Shown piece by piece: positions 49,219 to 59,541 of a stretch of DNA of 64,000 bases. This DNA is from Acidimicrobiaceae bacterium (GTDB taxonomy: Bacteria > Actinomycetota > Acidimicrobiia > Acidimicrobiales > MedAcidi-G1), in the NCBI GenBank assembly GCA_002687745.1, contig NZBE01000010.1:100666-164665 (forward strand), in the 5' to 3' direction. Below the pieces are notes generated by a model. That model saw only the letters and a program-made list of their open reading frames with translations. It was not told the DNA's origin and did not search any database. Both the position numbers and the translations under genes were made by a program. Position 1 is the stretch's first letter; every line of letters starts with the position of its first letter.

Positions 49219-51686
49219 GCGACGAGACCGTGGACGACACGGTGGAGATAAGCGTCAACGGCACGCAGGTGGCAGCCCTGCCCGGTGAGCTGCTGATCGA
49301 CGCATGTGAACGGACCGGCACCTACATCCCGCGGTTCTGCCACCACTCCAGGCTTGAACCGGTCGGAATGTGTCGAATGTGCCTCGTCGAGGTCGACACC
49401 GGCAGGGGACCTGCACTGCAGCCCTCGTGCATGCTCACGTGCACACCGGGCATGCAGGTCGATACCGAGTCCGAACGTACCCGCAGCGCCCAGAACGGGG
49501 TCCTCGAGCTCCTGCTCGTCAACCACCCACTGGACTGCCCGGTGTGCGACAAGGGCGGCGAGTGCCCTCTCCAGGACCAGACCATGACCCACGGCCCCGG
49601 TGAGAGCAGGTACATCGAGGAGAAGCGCCACTTCGTCAAGCCGATCCCCGTAAACACCAACGTCCTGCTCGACAGGGAGCGGTGCGTGCTGTGTGACCGC
49701 TGCACCCGCTTTGCCGACCAGGTAGCGGGCGATCGCCTCATCCACTTCCTGGATCGTGGCTCCCGAGCCCAGGTGAATACCTTCCCCGGCGAGCCCTTCA
49801 GCTCCTACTTCAGCGGCAATACCGTCCAGATCTGTCCTGTTGGAGCGCTGACCGCTGCCCCGTACCGGTTCAGGGCCCGACCCTGGGACCTCGAAGAGGT
49901 CGGGTCGACGAGCGTGGTCGACAGCGTCGGAAGCCGAATCTCGGTGCACTCGTCGCGCGGTCGTGTGCTGCGCTTCATGGGAGCCGACTCGGATGCGGTC
50001 AACTGGGGTTGGCTGTCTGACAGGGAACGGTTCGTGTTCGAGGCCTACGACAGCTCAGACCGCCTCGATGGACCGATGCTCCGTGGTGATGATCAGGGCA
50101 GCGGGGAATCCGGAGGACCAGGGCTGGTGCCGGCCAACTGGGCCGATGCCATCGAAGCAGCGGCCGAGGCACTTTCCGGTACCGGTCCTGACCGGACAGC
50201 CGTGATTGGAGGCGCCCGTCTCACCAACGAGTCCCAGTACGCCTGGACCAAGCTTGCCAAGGGCGTGCTCGGCACCGACAACGTCGACGCCCAGCTGGGA
50301 GACGGGCTTCCAGCCGAGACCATCCTGGGCCTCCCACGAGCCACCATCGACCGGGCATGCACGCCCGGAGGCACCATCGTGCTCCTGGGTCCTGACCCGA
50401 AGGAGGAGCTGGGCAGCCTCTACCTGCGCCTACGCCATGCGGTCGTCCACGACGGGGCGACCCTCATCGAGCTGACCCCCCAGCCGACGGGCCTCGCCGA
50501 CATCGCTACGCACTCCATCCGGGTCCGCCCCGGCGAGGCCGCGGGCGTGGTGCGGGCCATGTTCGAGGGCGGGTCAGGCAACCTGGGTTCCGTCGGAGAC
50601 GCAGTCTCCGCGGGAGGGCCGGTGACGGTTCTGCTGGGCCGGACCTCACTTGCCGAAGATGCCGGCCTTGTCGCCGACGCCGCCGTGGGCATCCTCGAAA
50701 ACGTCGACGGCGTCAGGTTCCTGTCGCTGCTACGCCGCGGAAACGTGCACGGAGCGCTCGACATGGGTATGTCGCCGGGCCTGCTTCCGGGTCGCACGAC
50801 CCTCGAAACCGGAGTCAACCGGTTTGAGGACTGCTGGGCCGGCACCCCCACCTCGACGGGGCTCGACTGTGTGGCCGCTCTCGAGGCCGCAGCAGCCGGT
50901 GACATGGACGTGCTGGTACTGCTTGGGGCCGATGTCCTCGTAGACCTTCCCGACCACGACCTTGCGCGCAGGGCACTCGAGGCTGTTGGAACTGTGGTCG
51001 CCGTCGACCTCTTCATTACACAGACGGTGGAGCGCGCCGACATCGTGCTGGCTGCTGCCGCACCCACCGAGGTGGATGGTTCCTTCACGAACCTCGAGGG
51101 CCGGATAAGTGCCGTGAGGCGTGGAGCCTCCGCACCCGGCACCTCCCGGCCCGACTGGATGATCGCCGCCGAGTTGGCCGAGCGGCTCGGAACCGATCTG
51201 GGCCTGACCTCCGTCGGTGGAATCTGGGCTGAACTGGCGGCGGTCTCGCCTGTTCACGCCGACGTCAGCCCCGAGGCGATCCTGTCCTCGGGCGTCGAGG
51301 GCATTCTGGTGGCCGGAGAGATGCCCCTAGTGAGGCCACAGGAGACCACCGTGCCGGCACCCGGCCGGTCCACCCTGCGCCTCGTCGTCACCCGTTCGAT
51401 GTTCGACAACGGCGTCCTGAACGGACACAGCAACTCTCTCGCCGGCCTCGCACCCGGCACCCACATCGGCGTAGAGCCATCTGACCTGAAGCGCCTGGGG
51501 CTCGCAGACGGGTCAACCGTCGAGATATCCGGACCCCGCGGGACGGTCACAGCCGAGGTTGTCTCTTCTCCCCGGGTGACCCCCGGCACGGCGCATGTCC
51601 TGTTCAACCAGGACGGGCTGGATGCCGGAGAGCTCATCGACGCCTCGCTGGCGGTCACCGACGTGAACCTGGGGAGGCCCCGATGA
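49215..51686 (+). CDS. nuoG: NADH-quinone oxidoreductase subunit G (first complex I)
   Basis: 75-kDa iron-sulfur subunit, 823 residues. The N-terminal [2Fe-2S] cluster uses Cys42, 53, 56 and 72. The N5 set is His104, Cys108, Cys111 and Cys117 (CPVCDKGGEC). The N4 set is Cys157, 160, 163 and 207. A molybdopterin-oxidoreductase-like domain (about 220-700) and a C-terminal beta-domain (about 715-815, with LRLVVTRSMFDNG) follow; these bind no cofactor in complex I. It overlaps nuoF and nuoH by four bases. Confidence 0.95.
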   Translation: MSDETVDDTVEISVNGTQVAALPGELLIDACERTGTYIPRFCHHSRLEPVGMCRMCLVEVDTGRGPALQPSCMLTCTPGMQVDTESERTRSAQNGVLELLLVNHPLDCPVCDKGGECPLQDQTMTHGPGESRYIEEKRHFVKPIPVNTNVLLDRERCVLCDRCTRFADQVAGDRLIHFLDRGSRAQVNTFPGEPFSSYFSGNTVQICPVGALTAAPYRFRARPWDLEEVGSTSVVDSVGSRISVHSSRGRVLRFMGADSDAVNWGWLSDRERFVFEAYDSSDRLDGPMLRGDDQGSGESGGPGLVPANWADAIEAAAEALSGTGPDRTAVIGGARLTNESQYAWTKLAKGVLGTDNVDAQLGDGLPAETILGLPRATIDRACTPGGTIVLLGPDPKEELGSLYLRLRHAVVHDGATLIELTPQPTGLADIATHSIRVRPGEAAGVVRAMFEGGSGNLGSVGDAVSAGGPVTVLLGRTSLAEDAGLVADAAVGILENVDGVRFLSLLRRGNVHGALDMGMSPGLLPGRTTLETGVNRFEDCWAGTPTSTGLDCVAALEAAAAGDMDVLVLLGADVLVDLPDHDLARRALEAVGTVVAVDLFITQTVERADIVLAAAAPTEVDGSFTNLEGRISAVRRGASAPGTSRPDWMIAAELAERLGTDLGLTSVGGIWAELAAVSPVHADVSPEAILSSGVEGILVAGEMPLVRPQETTVPAPGRSTLRLVVTRSMFDNGVLNGHSNSLAGLAPGTHIGVEPSDLKRLGLADGSTVEISGPRGTVTAEVVSSPRVTPGTAHVLFNQDGLDAGELIDASLAVTDVNLGRPR

Positions 51687-52921
51687 TCCTGGCCGCCGAC
51701 CCGCTCCTCGTAGACGGAATCGACCTGACAGTGGCACTGATCGTGTTGTTGAAGGCCGGTGTGGCCTTTGCGATGCTGCTGGTGTCGGTGATGCTCGTAA
51801 TCTGGTTCGAGCGAAAGCTCATCAGCGACATGCAGAACCGGATCGGTCCGGCAATGGCGGGTCCATGGGGGATCCTCCAGACCCTTGCCGACGGGATCAA
51901 GCTGTTCTTCAAAGAGGACCTCCTGCCGACCAGGGCCGACCGTGTCGTGTTCAGGCTGGCCCCGTACCTCTCGATCATCCCCGCCTTCGTGGCGTTCGCG
52001 ATCATTCCGGTCGGAGGTGACTTCACCAACGGCGGCGATGGCACGGTGTCGATGTTCGGCCGATCCACGCTCCTCCAGGTGGCCGATCCGCCGGTCGGTG
52101 TCCTCTTCTTCCTGGCCCTGTCGTCGATAGCGGTCTACGGGGTGATGCTGGCCGGCTGGTCGTTAGGTTCCAAGTACCCGCTTCTGGGCTCTGTAAGGGC
52201 ATCAGCCCAGATGATCAGCTACGAGGCGGCGCTGGGCCTCGCCATAGCCACGGTGTTCCTGACCTCCGGCTCCCTCTCGACCCACGAGATCGTGGTCGGC
52301 CAGTCAGCCACGACCTGGAACGTGCTCGCCACAGGGATAGTCCCGTTCGGGATCTTCCTGATCGCAGGCACCGCCGAGCTGAACCGTCCACCGTTTGACC
52401 TGGTCGAGGCGGAACAGGAACTGGTCGGTGGATTCCACACCGAGTACAGCTCAATCCGCTTCGCCCTGTTCTTCCTGTCCGAGTTCATGAACATGATCAC
52501 CATGTCGGCAATCGCCGTGACCCTCTTCCTCGGCGGCCCCGCAGGACCGATCGTGACCCAGCGGCTGGCCTGGGTGTGGCCACTGCTCTGGTTCTTCCTG
52601 AAGGTGATGGCGTTCCTGTTCACCTTCGTGTGGCTACGGGCGACCCTTCCCCGCTTCAGGTACGACCAGCTCATGGACCTGGGCTGGAAGGTCCTGATCC
52701 CGGCGGCCCTGGGGTGGTTCCTCCTGATCGCCACCCTCGACACAGCGAGGGATCTCGGCTGGCCCACGCTGCCGGTCGTCGTGGTCGGTGTCCTGGCCCT
52801 GTGGGGCGGGGCTGCCCTTCTCTCGGGTGCCGTACGCAAGGCCCGTGCCGAGAGGCTCGAAGAGGCCGAGGCCCACCGGGACGAGCGTGCCGACAGCACG
52901 GTCGGACACGGGGAGGCCTGA
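51683..52921 (+). CDS. nuoH: NADH-quinone oxidoreductase subunit H (first complex I)
   Basis: Membrane subunit at the junction of the two arms, forming the quinone chamber; 412 residues with eight to nine helices. Conserved stretches are WFERKLISDMQNRIGP (about 34-49), GSVRASAQMISYEAALG and the acidic loop AELNRPPFDLVEAEQELVGGFHTEYS. A charged C-terminal tail of about 50 residues is absent from the second copy. One-base overlap with nuoI. Confidence 0.96.
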   Translation: MILAADPLLVDGIDLTVALIVLLKAGVAFAMLLVSVMLVIWFERKLISDMQNRIGPAMAGPWGILQTLADGIKLFFKEDLLPTRADRVVFRLAPYLSIIPAFVAFAIIPVGGDFTNGGDGTVSMFGRSTLLQVADPPVGVLFFLALSSIAVYGVMLAGWSLGSKYPLLGSVRASAQMISYEAALGLAIATVFLTSGSLSTHEIVVGQSATTWNVLATGIVPFGIFLIAGTAELNRPPFDLVEAEQELVGGFHTEYSSIRFALFFLSEFMNMITMSAIAVTLFLGGPAGPIVTQRLAWVWPLLWFFLKVMAFLFTFVWLRATLPRFRYDQLMDLGWKVLIPAALGWFLLIATLDTARDLGWPTLPVVVVGVLALWGGAALLSGAVRKARAERLEEAEAHRDERADSTVGHGEA

Positions 52922-53535
52922 TGGGATACCTGAGAGGTTTCGCCGTCACGTTCGCCAAGATGTTCGAGAAGCGCGTCACCGTGCCCTACCCGGACGCCAA
53001 GCGCGCCAAGCCGGAACGCCTCCACGGTCGACACGTCCTCAACCGGTACGAGGACGGCATGGAGAAGTGCATCGGCTGCGAGCTTTGTGCCGGCGTGTGC
53101 CCTGCCAACTGCATCTACGTGAGGGGTGCGGACAATCCTGTGGACGATCCGGTCTCACCGGGTGAGCGCTACGGATACGTCTACGAGATCAACTACCTGC
53201 GGTGTATCCACTGTGACCTGTGCGTGGAGGCCTGTCCGACACAGGCGATCACCGAAACCAAATTGTTCGAGTTCTCGTTCACGAACCGTGCCGACGCCAT
53301 CTATACGAAGGACGAACTGGTCGTCGATGCCGACACCGGCAGGCCCCGGCACCTTCCATGGGAGGACTGGCGCGAGGGTGAGGACCTGGCAACCTCGGGA
53401 TGGATGCGGGCGACCTCACCCAGCGGCGACGTTACCCAGGTGGGGCGGGTGGCATGGTCCGGTGAGCTCGGATACGGCGTTCGCAGCCCCGAGGTCGGCC
53501 AGTCGGCCGACCATGAACCGGGGGAGGGCACCTGA
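52921..53535 (+). CDS. nuoI: NADH-quinone oxidoreductase subunit I (first complex I)
   Basis: Carries clusters N6a and N6b, 204 residues. Motifs CIGCELCAGVCP (Cys50, 53, 56, 60) and CIHCDLCVEACP (Cys95, 98, 101, 105). ATG 52921 overlaps the nuoH stop. The C-terminal 70 residues after the clusters are a polar extension. It connects NuoG to NuoB in the electron path. Confidence 0.95.
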   Translation: MGYLRGFAVTFAKMFEKRVTVPYPDAKRAKPERLHGRHVLNRYEDGMEKCIGCELCAGVCPANCIYVRGADNPVDDPVSPGERYGYVYEINYLRCIHCDLCVEACPTQAITETKLFEFSFTNRADAIYTKDELVVDADTGRPRHLPWEDWREGEDLATSGWMRATSPSGDVTQVGRVAWSGELGYGVRSPEVGQSADHEPGEGT

Positions 53536-54146
53536 TGGAGGTAGCCGTCTTCACCCTCGGAGCGGTGATCGTGTTGTCGGGAGGCCTTGGCGTGCTGCTG
53601 GCCCGAAACCCTGTTCACGCGGCGTTGTTCCTCGTGCAGACCCTGTTCGGCGTGGCAGTGCTGTTCGTGCTCCTGGAGGCCACCTTCCTGGCAGCCGTCC
53701 AGGTGATGGTCTACGCGGGTGCGATCGTGATCCTGTTCCTGTTCGTAATCATGCTCCTGGGCGTCGACCGTGCCGACGACCTGGGCATCGAGCCGATCGC
53801 AGGCCAGAGGCCGATGGCGGCAGTGGTCGGCGTATCTCTCGCCGGGCTCCTGGCGACGGTGCTTCTCGTGGCCGTCGACGGCCTCACCGGTGCCCGTGGA
53901 GGAACCCCGCTCGGTGATGCCGGCGACAACACGCGCCGCCTCGGAGAGGCCCTGTTCACCGACATGGTCTTCGCTGTGGAGCTGACGGCGATACTGCTCA
54001 CCGTCGCCGTGGTCGGAGCCGTGGCACTGGCCCGACGCCTCAGTGGCCCGATGCAGCCGTTGCCGGTGGTGGCGATTGCGGAGTCCGACGACCAGCCGAC
54101 CGAGGCTGACGATGAGCCGGCCGGGGCGACAGGGGAAGATTCCTGA
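53535..54146 (+). CDS. nuoJ: NADH-quinone oxidoreductase subunit J (first complex I)
   Basis: Membrane subunit of 203 residues with five helices. The third helix has the conserved VQVMVYAGAIVILFLFVIMLLG (about 55-76) whose pi-bulge couples quinone chemistry to proton pumping. The C-terminus is an acidic tail. Single-base overlaps with nuoI and nuoK. Confidence 0.94.
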   Translation: MEVAVFTLGAVIVLSGGLGVLLARNPVHAALFLVQTLFGVAVLFVLLEATFLAAVQVMVYAGAIVILFLFVIMLLGVDRADDLGIEPIAGQRPMAAVVGVSLAGLLATVLLVAVDGLTGARGGTPLGDAGDNTRRLGEALFTDMVFAVELTAILLTVAVVGAVALARRLSGPMQPLPVVAIAESDDQPTEADDEPAGATGEDS

Positions 54147-54451
54147 TGGTCGTAACCACGGGGTGGTACCTGGCGCTCGGAGCGGCACTGTTCTCGATGG
54201 GAGCGGTCGGCCTGCTGGTCCGACGCAACCCACTCGTGATGTTCATGTGCGTCGAGTTGATGCTCAACGCGGTGAACCTCACGTTCGTGAGCCTGGGCGC
54301 CGAGCTGGCTGACCTGGGCGGCCAACTGTCCGTGTTCTTCGTGCTCGTGGTGGCGGCCGCCGAGGTGGTTGTGGGCCTGGCCGTGATCGTCGCAATCATG
54401 CGGCGTCGCCCAGGTGCAACCGTCGACGACCTCTCGGTGCTGGGGGGTTAG
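54146..54451 (+). CDS. nuoK: NADH-quinone oxidoreductase subunit K (first complex I)
   Basis: Three-helix subunit of 101 residues. The two membrane glutamates of the proton path are Glu36 (MCVELMLNAVNL) and Glu72 (AAEVVVGLAV). It overlaps nuoJ by one base and precedes nuoL by four bases. Confidence 0.95.
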   Translation: MVVTTGWYLALGAALFSMGAVGLLVRRNPLVMFMCVELMLNAVNLTFVSLGAELADLGGQLSVFFVLVVAAAEVVVGLAVIVAIMRRRPGATVDDLSVLGG

Positions 54452-54455
54452 GGCC

Positions 54456-56384
54456 ATGGTCGACCTGATCTGGCTCGTGCCGGCCCTTCCGTTGGCCGGG
54501 TTCATCGTGCTCATCTTCGCCGGTCGTCGTATCGGCGAGCCCGGTGCCGGATGGCTGGCTACGGGTGTGATGGGAGGTTCATTCCTGGCCACCCTCGGCG
54601 TGTTCATCGACATGGCCGGTCGGTCATCCCACGACCGACGGGCAGTGGTAACCCTCTTCGAGTGGATACCGGCGGGGGACCTCTCGGTCGACATCGGCTT
54701 CCTCGTCGACCCACTCTCAATCACGATGTGCCTGTTCATCACGGGCGTGGGTGCCCTCATCCACCTCTACTCGGTCGGCTACATGCACGGAGACGACGGC
54801 TTCGCCAGGTTCTTCGCCTACCTGAACCTGTTCACGTTCGCCATGCTGATGCTGGTCCTCGGCGACAGCCTGCTGTTGACCTTCCTCGGGTGGGAGGGGG
54901 TCGGTGCCTGTTCCTACCTGCTGATCTCGTTCTGGTTCACCGAACCCGCCAACGCAACAGCCGGCAAGAAGGCGTTCGTCACCAACCGCATCGGTGACTG
55001 GGGATTCATGGTCGCCATGTTCGCCACCTTCTTCACGTTCGGGTCGCTCGACTACGTGGACGTGCTGGATGCCAGCACAGCGGGAACGGTCGCTCAGGGC
55101 ACCGCAACCCTCATTGCCGTGATGCTCCTCGTGGGGGCTGTCGGCAAGTCGGCCCAGTTCCCCCTCTACCTCTGGCTCCCCGACGCAATGGCCGGCCCCA
55201 CCCCGGTATCGGCCCTGATCCACGCTGCCACGATGGTGACATCGGGGGTCTACCTGCTGACCAGGATGAACCCGCTCATTGCCGACTCGGCCGGGTGGGT
55301 GCCCGACTTGGTTGCGTGGCTGGGCGTGGGAACCGCCCTGTTCGCGGCAACCATCGCCATGGCCCAGACCGACATCAAGAAGGTTCTGGCCTACTCCACG
55401 GTCAGCCAACTGGGCTACATGTTCCTGGCCGTCGGCAGCGGCGCCTATGTGGCAGCCGTGTTCCACATGGTCACACACGCCTTCTTCAAGGCCCTCCTGT
55501 TCCTCGGGTCCGGCTCGGTGATCCACGGAATGGACGGAGACCAGGACATGCGCCACTACGGCGGCCTGCGCAGGTTCATGCCGGTCACCACCGGGACATT
55601 CGTCGTCGGATGGCTGGCAATCGCAGGTGTGCCGCCTTTCTCGGGGTTCTGGTCGAAAGACGAGATCCTGGCCTTCGCATGGAACAGGAGTCCCGTCCTG
55701 TGGGCCCTGGGTCTCCTGACAGCGGTGCTCACGGCCTTCTACATGACCCGCCTGATCGCCCTCACCTTCGCCGGGGAGGGTCGCTACGCCGAGCAGCGAC
55801 CCGGTGAGGATGACGCCGAGGCGGCGACCCGGCGGGCCGACCACACCCCCCACGAGTCTCCCCGCACGATGACCGCACCGCTCGTGGTGCTGGCGGTCCT
55901 CGCCGTGGTCGCCGGCTTCGTGCAACTGCCGTTCTCCTCGTCAACCGGGTGGCTGGAGCACTGGCTCGAGCCGTCCCTCTACGCCAACGAGGTGCACCTC
56001 GGAACCGGTGGTGCCACACAGGTCCTCCTGGCTGCCATCGCCGTGGTCGGTGGGCTGGTCGGCATTGGTGTGGCAGTGGCGGTGTACATGAAGGGCCGGA
56101 TCCCCCGAGAGCCGTTCGAACAGCCCATCCTGGCCGATGCGTGGCGGATAGACCGGTCTGTAGCCGCCTTCATGGGCGGCCCCGGTCGTCGAGGCTTCGA
56201 GGCGGCGAACAGGTTCGATGGACAGGTGGTGGACGGAGCCGTCTACGGCATCGCGGGGCTGGTTCGCAGGCTGGCTGGTGTCCTGCGAATGTTCCACAAC
56301 GGCATGGTCCGCACCTATGCGACAGGCATCGGCCTGGGTGCAGCGGCCCTGCTCGCCTGGTTCCTGACGAGGTCGACACTGTGA
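54456..56384 (+). CDS. nuoL: NADH-quinone oxidoreductase subunit L (first complex I)
   Basis: Largest antiporter-like proton-pumping subunit, 642 residues. Key features: GWEGVGACSYLLISFW (about 146-161) with the channel Glu, KSAQFPLYLWLPDAMAGPTPVSALIHAATMV with the pumping Lys, and the lateral helix in the C-terminal third. ATG 54456 is the first codon of the conserved region. It overlaps nuoM by four bases (GTGA). Confidence 0.95.
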   Translation: MVDLIWLVPALPLAGFIVLIFAGRRIGEPGAGWLATGVMGGSFLATLGVFIDMAGRSSHDRRAVVTLFEWIPAGDLSVDIGFLVDPLSITMCLFITGVGALIHLYSVGYMHGDDGFARFFAYLNLFTFAMLMLVLGDSLLLTFLGWEGVGACSYLLISFWFTEPANATAGKKAFVTNRIGDWGFMVAMFATFFTFGSLDYVDVLDASTAGTVAQGTATLIAVMLLVGAVGKSAQFPLYLWLPDAMAGPTPVSALIHAATMVTSGVYLLTRMNPLIADSAGWVPDLVAWLGVGTALFAATIAMAQTDIKKVLAYSTVSQLGYMFLAVGSGAYVAAVFHMVTHAFFKALLFLGSGSVIHGMDGDQDMRHYGGLRRFMPVTTGTFVVGWLAIAGVPPFSGFWSKDEILAFAWNRSPVLWALGLLTAVLTAFYMTRLIALTFAGEGRYAEQRPGEDDAEAATRRADHTPHESPRTMTAPLVVLAVLAVVAGFVQLPFSSSTGWLEHWLEPSLYANEVHLGTGGATQVLLAAIAVVGGLVGIGVAVAVYMKGRIPREPFEQPILADAWRIDRSVAAFMGGPGRRGFEAANRFDGQVVDGAVYGIAGLVRRLAGVLRMFHNGMVRTYATGIGLGAAALLAWFLTRSTL

Positions 56385-57976
56385 CCGCTGTGGCACTCCT
56401 CGCCTCTGCCGGGGCCGGGTCGTTCCCGGTGCTGCCGGCGCTCGTGGTGACCCCGGCCCTGGGTGCCCTCATGGTGCTGGTGCTACCCCGTGGCCGCCCC
56501 GAACTGTTGAAGTTGGTGGCGATCCTGGCCTCGACCGTCACAGGAGCCATGTCGTTCTGGCTGCTCAGTGCGTTCGACATCGGTGATCCCGGCTTCCAGT
56601 TCCTCTCAGAGACCTCCTGGATCAGCGACCTGGGAATTGCATGGCTGTTCGGAATAGACGGGATCTCGCTCTTCCTGGTTGTCCTGACGGGCCTGCTGTT
56701 TCCGGTTGCGCTCATGGCCATCGACCCGGGCCACGACGCACGTCCGTACTACGCCTGGATGCTCCTCCTGGAGGCGGGCGTGATGGGCGTGTTCAGTTCG
56801 CTGGACCTGATCGTGTTCTTCCTCTGCTTCGAGGTGGTCCTCGTTCCGATGTACTTCCTCATCGGAAGGTGGGGCCACGGCAACAGCGCCCGTGCGGCAA
56901 CCAAGTTCTTCCTCTACACCATGGCCGGGTCGGCGCTGATGCTGGTCGGCATCCTGGCGCTGGCATTCCTGCACGCAGACGCCACCGGTGCCGCCCTGTC
57001 GTTCGACGTAGTGGCGATCGCCGAGTCCCAGAGCCTGTCAACCGGTGCAGCTAGATGGATCTTCGCCGCCTTCGCCGTGGCCTTCGCCGTCAAGGTACCG
57101 ATATTCCCGCTGCACACCTGGCTGCCCGATGCCCACACCGAAGCCCCTACCGCCGGCTCGGTGATCCTGGCCGGCGTGCTGCTCAAGTTGGGCACGTACG
57201 GCTTCCTGCGGTTCGGGCTCTACCTGTTCCCCGAGGCCTCCCACTACTTCGCACCCGTGTTCCTGACCCTCGGGGTGGTCGGCATCGTCTACGGGGCCGT
57301 CGTGGCGACCATGCAGGCCGACCTGAAACGGCTGGTGGCCTACTCGTCGGTGGCCCACCTGGGGTTCATCGTCCTCGGCACCTTCGCCCTCAACACCGAG
57401 GGCATCGAGGGCGGGCTGCTCCAGATGGTCAACCACGGTGTCTCGACCGGTGCCCTGTTCCTGCTGGTCGGCATGATCTACGAGAGGCGGCGCACCCGTC
57501 TGATCGGTGAACTGGGTGGCCTGCAGAAGTCGGCCCCGATCATGGCGGGGATCTTCATGGTCGTCATGTTGTCCTCGATCGGACTGCCGGGCCTGAACGG
57601 GTTCGTCGGCGAGTTCCTTGTTCTGCTGGGGGCCTTCAACGCCCACCGCTGGTGGGCCGTGGTGGCGGCCGCCGGGGTCATCCTGGCCGCCCTCTACCTG
57701 CTGTGGGCATACCAGAGGGTGTTCCACGGGCCGGCCGAGGGAGACAACGCCGACATGCCCGACCTGAGCCTTCGGGAGGCCCTCGTCATGGCGCCGCTTC
57801 TGGCCCTGATCGTGTTCATGGGCGTGTACCCGAAGCCGGTCATCGAGCGCATGGAGCCGGCAGTGGATGCGCTGGTGGTACACGTGGAGAGGCACGTCGA
57901 CGGCTTCAGCGAACCTGTCACGCAGATGGGCTCCGATATCGGTCCCGCCGCCGACGACCACGGTGAGCACGGATGA
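56381..57976 (+). CDS. nuoM: NADH-quinone oxidoreductase subunit M (first complex I)
   Basis: Antiporter-like subunit, 531 residues. FGIDGISLFLVVLTGLLFP near 90-108, FFLCFEVVLVPMYFLIG with the key Glu, KVPIFPLHTWLPDAHTEAPTAGSVILAG and the TMQADLKRLVAYSSVAHLG helix are present. GTG 56381 overlaps the nuoL stop. It overlaps nuoN by four bases. Confidence 0.95.
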   Translation: MTAVALLASAGAGSFPVLPALVVTPALGALMVLVLPRGRPELLKLVAILASTVTGAMSFWLLSAFDIGDPGFQFLSETSWISDLGIAWLFGIDGISLFLVVLTGLLFPVALMAIDPGHDARPYYAWMLLLEAGVMGVFSSLDLIVFFLCFEVVLVPMYFLIGRWGHGNSARAATKFFLYTMAGSALMLVGILALAFLHADATGAALSFDVVAIAESQSLSTGAARWIFAAFAVAFAVKVPIFPLHTWLPDAHTEAPTAGSVILAGVLLKLGTYGFLRFGLYLFPEASHYFAPVFLTLGVVGIVYGAVVATMQADLKRLVAYSSVAHLGFIVLGTFALNTEGIEGGLLQMVNHGVSTGALFLLVGMIYERRRTRLIGELGGLQKSAPIMAGIFMVVMLSSIGLPGLNGFVGEFLVLLGAFNAHRWWAVVAAAGVILAALYLLWAYQRVFHGPAEGDNADMPDLSLREALVMAPLLALIVFMGVYPKPVIERMEPAVDALVVHVERHVDGFSEPVTQMGSDIGPAADDHGEHG

Positions 57977-59457
57977 TGGCCGCCGTCGCCTCCCCCGTTG
58001 TCTCCTGGTGGGCTCTGGTCCCACTCGTCACCTTCGCCGCAGCCGGGTTCCTGTTGTTGACCATGGCGTCGCTCGTGCGGCGGCCACCGGCTGTGCTGGC
58101 ACCGGCCTGGACGGTCGCCGCCGGGGTGGCGGTGCTCGGCTACACGGTGCCAATGTGGTCAAGGGTGGGTAGCGATGGTGCCAGTTCGTTCCTGGCGGGT
58201 GCTGTCGGGGTGGATGCCTCGTCTGTATTCGTGACCGGAATCCTCGCCGTGGCGGTAATTGCCGCCGCCCTGATAGCCCACGACTACCTGCCCCGCGAAG
58301 ACCTTCCGGGCGTGGAGTTCTACGTGTTGCTGCTGCTGTCTGCCGCGGGTGGCGTCGTCATGGCCTCTGCCAACGACCTGATCGTGTTGTTTCTCGGACT
58401 TGAGGTCCTCTCGATCGCCGTCTACGTCCTCGCCGCCATGCACCTGCGTCGGATCGAGTCCCAGGAGGCCGCCCTCAAGTACTTCCTGCTGGGGGCCTTC
58501 TCCTCGGCCTTCCTCCTCTACGGAATCGCCCTCGTGTACGGAGCCACGGGTTCGACCAACATGGCCACGATCAGCGCCTACCTGGCCCGCACCGTTCTGA
58601 TCGACGACGCCATGCTCCTGGCGGGCCTGGCCCTGCTGCTCGTTGGCCTCGGATTCAAGGTGGCCGTGGTCCCGTTCCATGCATGGACCCCCGACGTGTA
58701 CCAGGGTGCACCTACCCCTGTTGTGGCCTGGATGGCCGCCGGCGTGAAGGCGGCCGGGTTCGCTGCGCTCATGCGGGTCTTCGTCCTCACGTTCGGAACC
58801 CACGTGTCGGACTGGCGGCCGGCCTTCCAGGTGATCGCCGCCGCCACGGTCCTCGTCGGCGCGGTTGTGGCTGTGGTACAGACCGACGTGAAGCGGATGC
58901 TGGCCTACTCGTCGATCGTCCATGCCGGCTTCATCCTGGTGGGCCTGCAGGCCGCCACTGATCGGGGCAACTCGTCGGTGCTCACCTACCTGGCCGTCTA
59001 CGCGTTGTTGACCGTGGGCAGCTTCGCGGTTGTCACCGTCGTCGGCGGAACCGGTGACAGTTCCCACGGGCTGGATTCGTACCGTGGTCTCGGTCGACGG
59101 CGGCCGTTGCTGGCCGGTGCCTTCGCCGTACTCCTGTTGGGCCAGGCTGGCATCCCGTTCACAGGCGGCTTTGTCGTGAAGTTGGGTGTCCTTGTAGCGG
59201 CCGTGGACATGGGTAGCTACTGGTTGGCCGGGGCGGCGATGCTGGCGGCGGCGATAGCCGCATTCGTCTATCTGAGGGTCCTTGTTGCCATGTACCTCCA
59301 GGAGGCAGCGACCGGATCAGAGCCAGCCGGGGCGGTGCCGGCCGGGGCGCTCGTCGTCATCGTCGTCTCAGCTGCGACGGTCCTCCTGGCCGGACTCCTC
59401 CCGGGGCCCCTGCTGGACATCGCACGCGATGCCGTACCGGTCCTGGTTGTGGGCTGA
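57973..59457 (+). CDS. nuoN: NADH-quinone oxidoreductase subunit N (first complex I)
   Basis: Antiporter-like subunit, 494 residues, last gene of the first operon. Visible: FLGLEVLSIAVYVLAAM (about 138-154), FKVAVVPFHAWTPDVYQGAPTPVVAWMA and QTDVKRMLAYSSIVHAG. Two adjacent ATG codons (57973 and 57976) are possible starts. The 98-base gap that follows carries a new promoter rather than a visible terminator. Confidence 0.95.
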   Translation: MMAAVASPVVSWWALVPLVTFAAAGFLLLTMASLVRRPPAVLAPAWTVAAGVAVLGYTVPMWSRVGSDGASSFLAGAVGVDASSVFVTGILAVAVIAAALIAHDYLPREDLPGVEFYVLLLLSAAGGVVMASANDLIVLFLGLEVLSIAVYVLAAMHLRRIESQEAALKYFLLGAFSSAFLLYGIALVYGATGSTNMATISAYLARTVLIDDAMLLAGLALLLVGLGFKVAVVPFHAWTPDVYQGAPTPVVAWMAAGVKAAGFAALMRVFVLTFGTHVSDWRPAFQVIAAATVLVGAVVAVVQTDVKRMLAYSSIVHAGFILVGLQAATDRGNSSVLTYLAVYALLTVGSFAVVTVVGGTGDSSHGLDSYRGLGRRRPLLAGAFAVLLLGQAGIPFTGGFVVKLGVLVAAVDMGSYWLAGAAMLAAAIAAFVYLRVLVAMYLQEAATGSEPAGAVPAGALVVIVVSAATVLLAGLLPGPLLDIARDAVPVLVVG

Positions 59458-59541
59458 GCCGTGCGAAGGACCTGCAGTCGCCGATGGCAAGAGCCGCCCG
59501 CGAGGCCTCCGATGACGTTGGCTACGGCCCCCGTGGATAGG

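Noticed and set aside
54717-55925. 402-codon minus-strand frame opposite nuoL
   Set aside because: Its Gly/His/Glu composition mirrors nuoL codons; nuoL is unambiguous.
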